Made by a program: the position numbers and the translations under genes
Origin: Alphaproteobacteria bacterium
GTDB lineage: Bacteria > Pseudomonadota > Alphaproteobacteria > Rhizobiales > Aestuariivirgaceae
NCBI GenBank assembly: GCA_024639035.1
Contig: JAHEJE010000131.1
Coordinates: forward strand, 1 to 7,813
DNA length: 7,813 nucleotides
Direction: 5' to 3'
Notes under the pieces: model-generated
The model's database searches: none
What the model saw: only the letters and a program-made list of their open reading frames with translations
Told to the model about the DNA's origin: nothing
Shown here: positions 5,437 to 7,813 of the stretch, in pieces
Layout: every line of letters begins with the position of its first letter
Position numbering within the stretch: the first letter of the stretch is position 1

Positions 5437-6501
5437 ATGAAATTACGCTCCAAGTTCAGGATGCTCGGACTTCTGGTCCTCCTGGTTGTTGCAGCCTTTG
5501 CCTTGTTACTCATCCTGCCGTTCCTCAAGGAAGGATCGTCATGGAGCGACATTCCGCTGTTTTTGGCCACGGCGGGGGTATGCCTGGCCGCCGGCGCGGT
5601 TTGGTGGATGTTCTCTGGATTTCGGCTTCAACGGTCGATACTCGGGCTGGCTGTAATCGCCGTTCCGGTGGTCGCCCATCTGTTGATGGTTGCAGACCTG
5701 GTGTTCGAGCGATTTAACGGCGAGCGCCAGGCGCGCAAGGTGGCCGTGTCCGGCTATGCCGAAAAGCCCATCGTGTGGCCCGGTTTCGACGGGCCGATCG
5801 GGCTTCAACTGAAGCTCGAAGTCACCCATCCGCAGGGCCTCAAGGGGTTGATCGATCCGCCCGAAATCCGCATGGGACCCGCGGTCGACATTGCCTTCGA
5901 AGACTTGTCCGCGACCAGAACCGGCGGCAGTGGATTCTTCAAGGACAGCTACGTCAAAGCCAAGGTCGGCAATCTGGCGCTGTTGAAAGCGGTGTTGTTT
6001 CAAAAGACCTTCGCCAATCCGGAGCCGGCGGACAAGATCGGCACCTGGAATGCCTCGTCGCGTTTCGACCCGTCCGGCAAGACCTCGCTGACCTATTTTC
6101 TGTTGCCCGGCGTTGTCGATTATCTGCCGGCCGAGAACCGGATTTGCCTGAACGCGCGCCTGGAGGGGCTGCCGGTTTGCGGGCCCGGGGAAAAGCCGGA
6201 ACAGGGTTGTGCCTCGCCGAATGTCACCCGACTGAAGGATCCGGTTTATGCCATGGGCGAAAACCTTACCGTCTTGTGGACCGCGTGGCCGGCGATGAAC
6301 ATTTCGCCGGCACTTACCCGGGCGTTGCGCGAGCATTCGGCATTTCAGGGCAATGCCGACGGCTGGACGGCGATGCAAAAGCGGCTTGAGCCGTCAGGGC
6401 TGGTTGCTGCCGGGTATGACCTGTGCGATGCCGGCAAGGATAGCCACACGAGCAGTCGCCTGTGTTTTTGCCGTGATGCGGAAAACGGGCCGGTGGAATG
6501 A
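5437..6501 (+). CDS. Membrane-anchored protein of unknown function with periplasmic Cys-bearing domain
   Basis: I do not recognise the family. The 354-residue product has three predicted N-terminal helices (about 9-30, 40-60 and 66-90, with basic residues before the first). A soluble domain of about 260 residues follows, probably periplasmic given the odd number of helices and the basic N-terminus. That domain begins with a beta-rich segment (GPIGLQLKLEVTHPQG, 119-134) and contains six Cys residues (237, 248, 258, 330, 343, 345), including a C-F-C pair near the end, so disulfides or metal binding are possible. GGAG lies 7 bases before the ATG at 5437; a GTG at 5410 would extend it into the MFS gene. 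The 4-base gap to the transporter gene suggests a shared transcript and possibly a partner role, which is inference from position. Confidence 0.87.
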   Translation: MKLRSKFRMLGLLVLLVVAAFALLLILPFLKEGSSWSDIPLFLATAGVCLAAGAVWWMFSGFRLQRSILGLAVIAVPVVAHLLMVADLVFERFNGERQARKVAVSGYAEKPIVWPGFDGPIGLQLKLEVTHPQGLKGLIDPPEIRMGPAVDIAFEDLSATRTGGSGFFKDSYVKAKVGNLALLKAVLFQKTFANPEPADKIGTWNASSRFDPSGKTSLTYFLLPGVVDYLPAENRICLNARLEGLPVCGPGEKPEQGCASPNVTRLKDPVYAMGENLTVLWTAWPAMNISPALTRALREHSAFQGNADGWTAMQKRLEPSGLVAAGYDLCDAGKDSHTSSRLCFCRDAENGPVE

Positions 6502-6511
6502 CCCAGAGCCG

Positions 6512-6526
6512 GAAAACGTGGTTTTC
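6512..6526 (+). other. Short hairpin after the membrane-protein gene
   Basis: GAAAAC (6512-6517) and GTTTTC (6521-6526) form a perfect 6-bp stem with a 3-base loop, 10 bases after the stop codon at 6499-6501. No T tract follows on the rightward strand, so it is at best a weak terminator. The remaining gap to 6593 holds no convincing promoter; TATAAC at 6531-6536 resembles a -10 box but has no -35 partner. Confidence 0.25.
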
Positions 6527-6593
6527 ACCATATAACTCCGGGTAGGCTGCAGTTAAGCTGAGGGGGATATGCAACGACTTGGGATCTCAACCC

Positions 6594-7813
6594 ATGAGCA
6601 ACGACGCCATGTCCGGAAGTGAACGGGAGGACGCCGCGCCGGCCCCAGGCACGGTGCGCTGGGCGCCGCGCAAGGCTCGGCCGGGCAAGATTTCGCAGGC
6701 AGGCTCGGATCTGGGCAGAAGCATTGTCGCCGGACTGATCGCCGGCTGCCTGGTGATCATGCTGACAGCGTCGCACGCGGCGCTGATCTTTTCGCCGCAG
6801 CAGCCTGAGTTGTTTGCCATCGGCTTTCAGATGGCCTTGACCTCGTCCATCCTGCTCAACATCTTCTATGCCGTATTCAGCTCCCTCAGAGGTTCGATCG
6901 CTCTGTCGCAGGACGTGACGTCGGTGTCGATCTCGGTGCTGTTGGCATCGATCATCGCCATTCTGCCGCCAGGTCTGGCAGACACGGCACGGCTTTCCAC
7001 ATTGCTGGCCGCGGTGATGATCGCCACCTTTGCGACCGGCCTGTTCTTCTTCATCATGGGCAAGATGAAACTCGGCCGGCTGATCCGCTTCACCCCGATC
7101 CCGGTCATCGGCGGATTTCTGGCAGCAACCGGATGGCTGTTGTTGCGGGCCGGTTTCGGCCTGGCGTTGCCCGATTTGTCATTGAATTCTCTACCTTCGG
7201 TGTTGACCGACACCACCGGCCTGTTGAAGCTCGCCGCGGCGCTGGCGGTGGCTGCGGCGGTGATTTTCGCCATCTGGCGCTCGGCCAATGTCCTGGCGGT
7301 GCCGTTGGTGGCGCTTGCCGCCATGGTCATATTCTCGGCGGTGTGCTGGATCATCGGCGTGCCCTATGACGCGTTGGTCGATGCCGGGTGGGTCGTCAGG
7401 ATGAACGAAGCGCAAAGCCTGTTGCCCGCGGTCACCAAAATAGATCCCGCCGGCATCCAATGGTGGTTCGTGATGCAGCAGTCGCCGCTGATCTTTGCGG
7501 TTCTCACCGTGGGAACGATCGCCTTGCTGATGAATGCCAGCGCGCTGGAGCTGTCCCTGGAGTGCGATGTCGATCTGGACCGGGAACTCACCGCCGCCGG
7601 GGCCGGCAACATCTTCGCCGGGATGATCGGCGGCATTCCCGGCTATATCGGCTTCAGTCCGACGGTGCTCAATCACCGGCTCGGCGGCAACTCGCGCATT
7701 TGCGGGCTGGTTGTCGCGCTGTTGGCGGCCAGCGTTCTGGTCTACGGCTCCAGCGTGCTGCAATTCATCCCGCTGCCGGTGCTTGGCGGATTGCTGATGT
7801 GGCTTGGCGTCAC
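6594..7813 (+). CDS. SulP/SLC26-family anion transporter, 5' part
   Basis: An inner-membrane transporter of the SulP (SLC26) family, whose members move sulfate, bicarbonate, other anions or dicarboxylates; the substrate here is unknown. The 406 residues in the window start with a charged cytoplasmic tail (1-42). The first helices follow, with HAALIFS (61-67) and FSSLRGSIALSQDVTSVS (95-112), the substrate-site region of the family. GRLIRFTPIPVIGGFLAATG (161-180) is also conserved. Near the end, AGNIFAGMIGGIPGYIGFSP (337-356) with LNHRLGGNSR (359-368) and FIPLPVLGGLL (391-401) are late-core SulP signatures. The frame is open to the right edge, so the STAS domain expected at the C-terminus is outside the window; similar bacterial proteins may also carry a cyclic-nucleotide-binding domain. 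The ribosome-binding site is weak (GGGAT about 9 bases upstream), and a second ATG at 6609 is possible. An overlapping short frame at 6569-6622 has a better one. Confidence 0.92.
   Translation, partial: MSNDAMSGSEREDAAPAPGTVRWAPRKARPGKISQAGSDLGRSIVAGLIAGCLVIMLTASHAALIFSPQQPELFAIGFQMALTSSILLNIFYAVFSSLRGSIALSQDVTSVSISVLLASIIAILPPGLADTARLSTLLAAVMIATFATGLFFFIMGKMKLGRLIRFTPIPVIGGFLAATGWLLLRAGFGLALPDLSLNSLPSVLTDTTGLLKLAAALAVAAAVIFAIWRSANVLAVPLVALAAMVIFSAVCWIIGVPYDALVDAGWVVRMNEAQSLLPAVTKIDPAGIQWWFVMQQSPLIFAVLTVGTIALLMNASALELSLECDVDLDRELTAAGAGNIFAGMIGGIPGYIGFSPTVLNHRLGGNSRICGLVVALLAASVLVYGSSVLQFIPLPVLGGLLMWLGV

Noticed and set aside
5539..6378. Open frame of 279 codons on the minus strand opposite the membrane-anchored protein gene
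   Set aside because: Arg/Gly/Gln-rich antisense shadow. The forward frame has a good ribosome-binding site and three clean helices.
7191..7763. Open frame of 190 codons on the minus strand opposite the SulP gene
   Set aside because: His/Arg/Gln/Asp-rich shadow with no recognisable domain. The forward frame carries SulP signatures throughout.

Overview
The window looks like a chromosomal segment of an alphaproteobacterium, most likely Hyphomicrobiales (Rhizobiales). I infer this from the GC-rich third codon positions, the acidic N-terminal extension on ribosomal protein S9, and the short, tightly packed gene clusters. No database search was possible, so the taxon is an inference.

Layout. (1) Positions 1-129 may hold the tail of a rightward gene, which is weakly supported. 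(2) Positions 152-1285 are a complete leftward rplM-rpsI operon (L13, S9). It has a good sigma70-type promoter (TTGACA-17-TAGATC), a leader with a GC-rich hairpin, and a strong intrinsic terminator. (3) Positions 1339-1809 hold a leftward hotdog-fold thioesterase of the PaaI type with a perfect palindrome just behind its stop codon. (4) Starting back to back with it, positions 1854-3954 form a rightward, probably co-transcribed set: an exported protein of unknown function, a crotonase-fold protein of the ECHDC3 type that lacks both classical hydratase glutamates, and a CoA-binding (YccU-type) protein. The junctions are a 2-base gap and an ATGA overlap.

(5) Positions 4046-4218 hold the most unusual object: a palindromic, MITE-like element of about 170 bp with long imperfect terminal inverted repeats flanked by TA. 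Its right end supplies the start codon and first residues of the following MFS transporter gene. It also contains a 33-codon reading frame with a strong ribosome-binding site, in frame with the transporter and ending 3 bases before its ATG. That ribosome-binding site lies in one arm of a perfect 14-bp stem, so the element could act as a translational control device for the transporter.

(6) Positions 4203-6501 hold the 12-helix MFS transporter and, 4 bases later, a membrane-anchored cysteine-bearing protein of unknown function; the two are probably co-expressed. (7) Positions 6594-7813 are the first 406 codons of a SulP/SLC26-type anion transporter that runs off the right edge.

Common theme: acyl-CoA chemistry (thioesterase, crotonase, CoA-binding protein) in the middle and membrane transport on the right. 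No RNA genes, CRISPR arrays, transposase genes or phage genes were seen. Every stretch without a gene is shorter than 300 bases; the longest is 3955-4202, most of which is the palindromic element.
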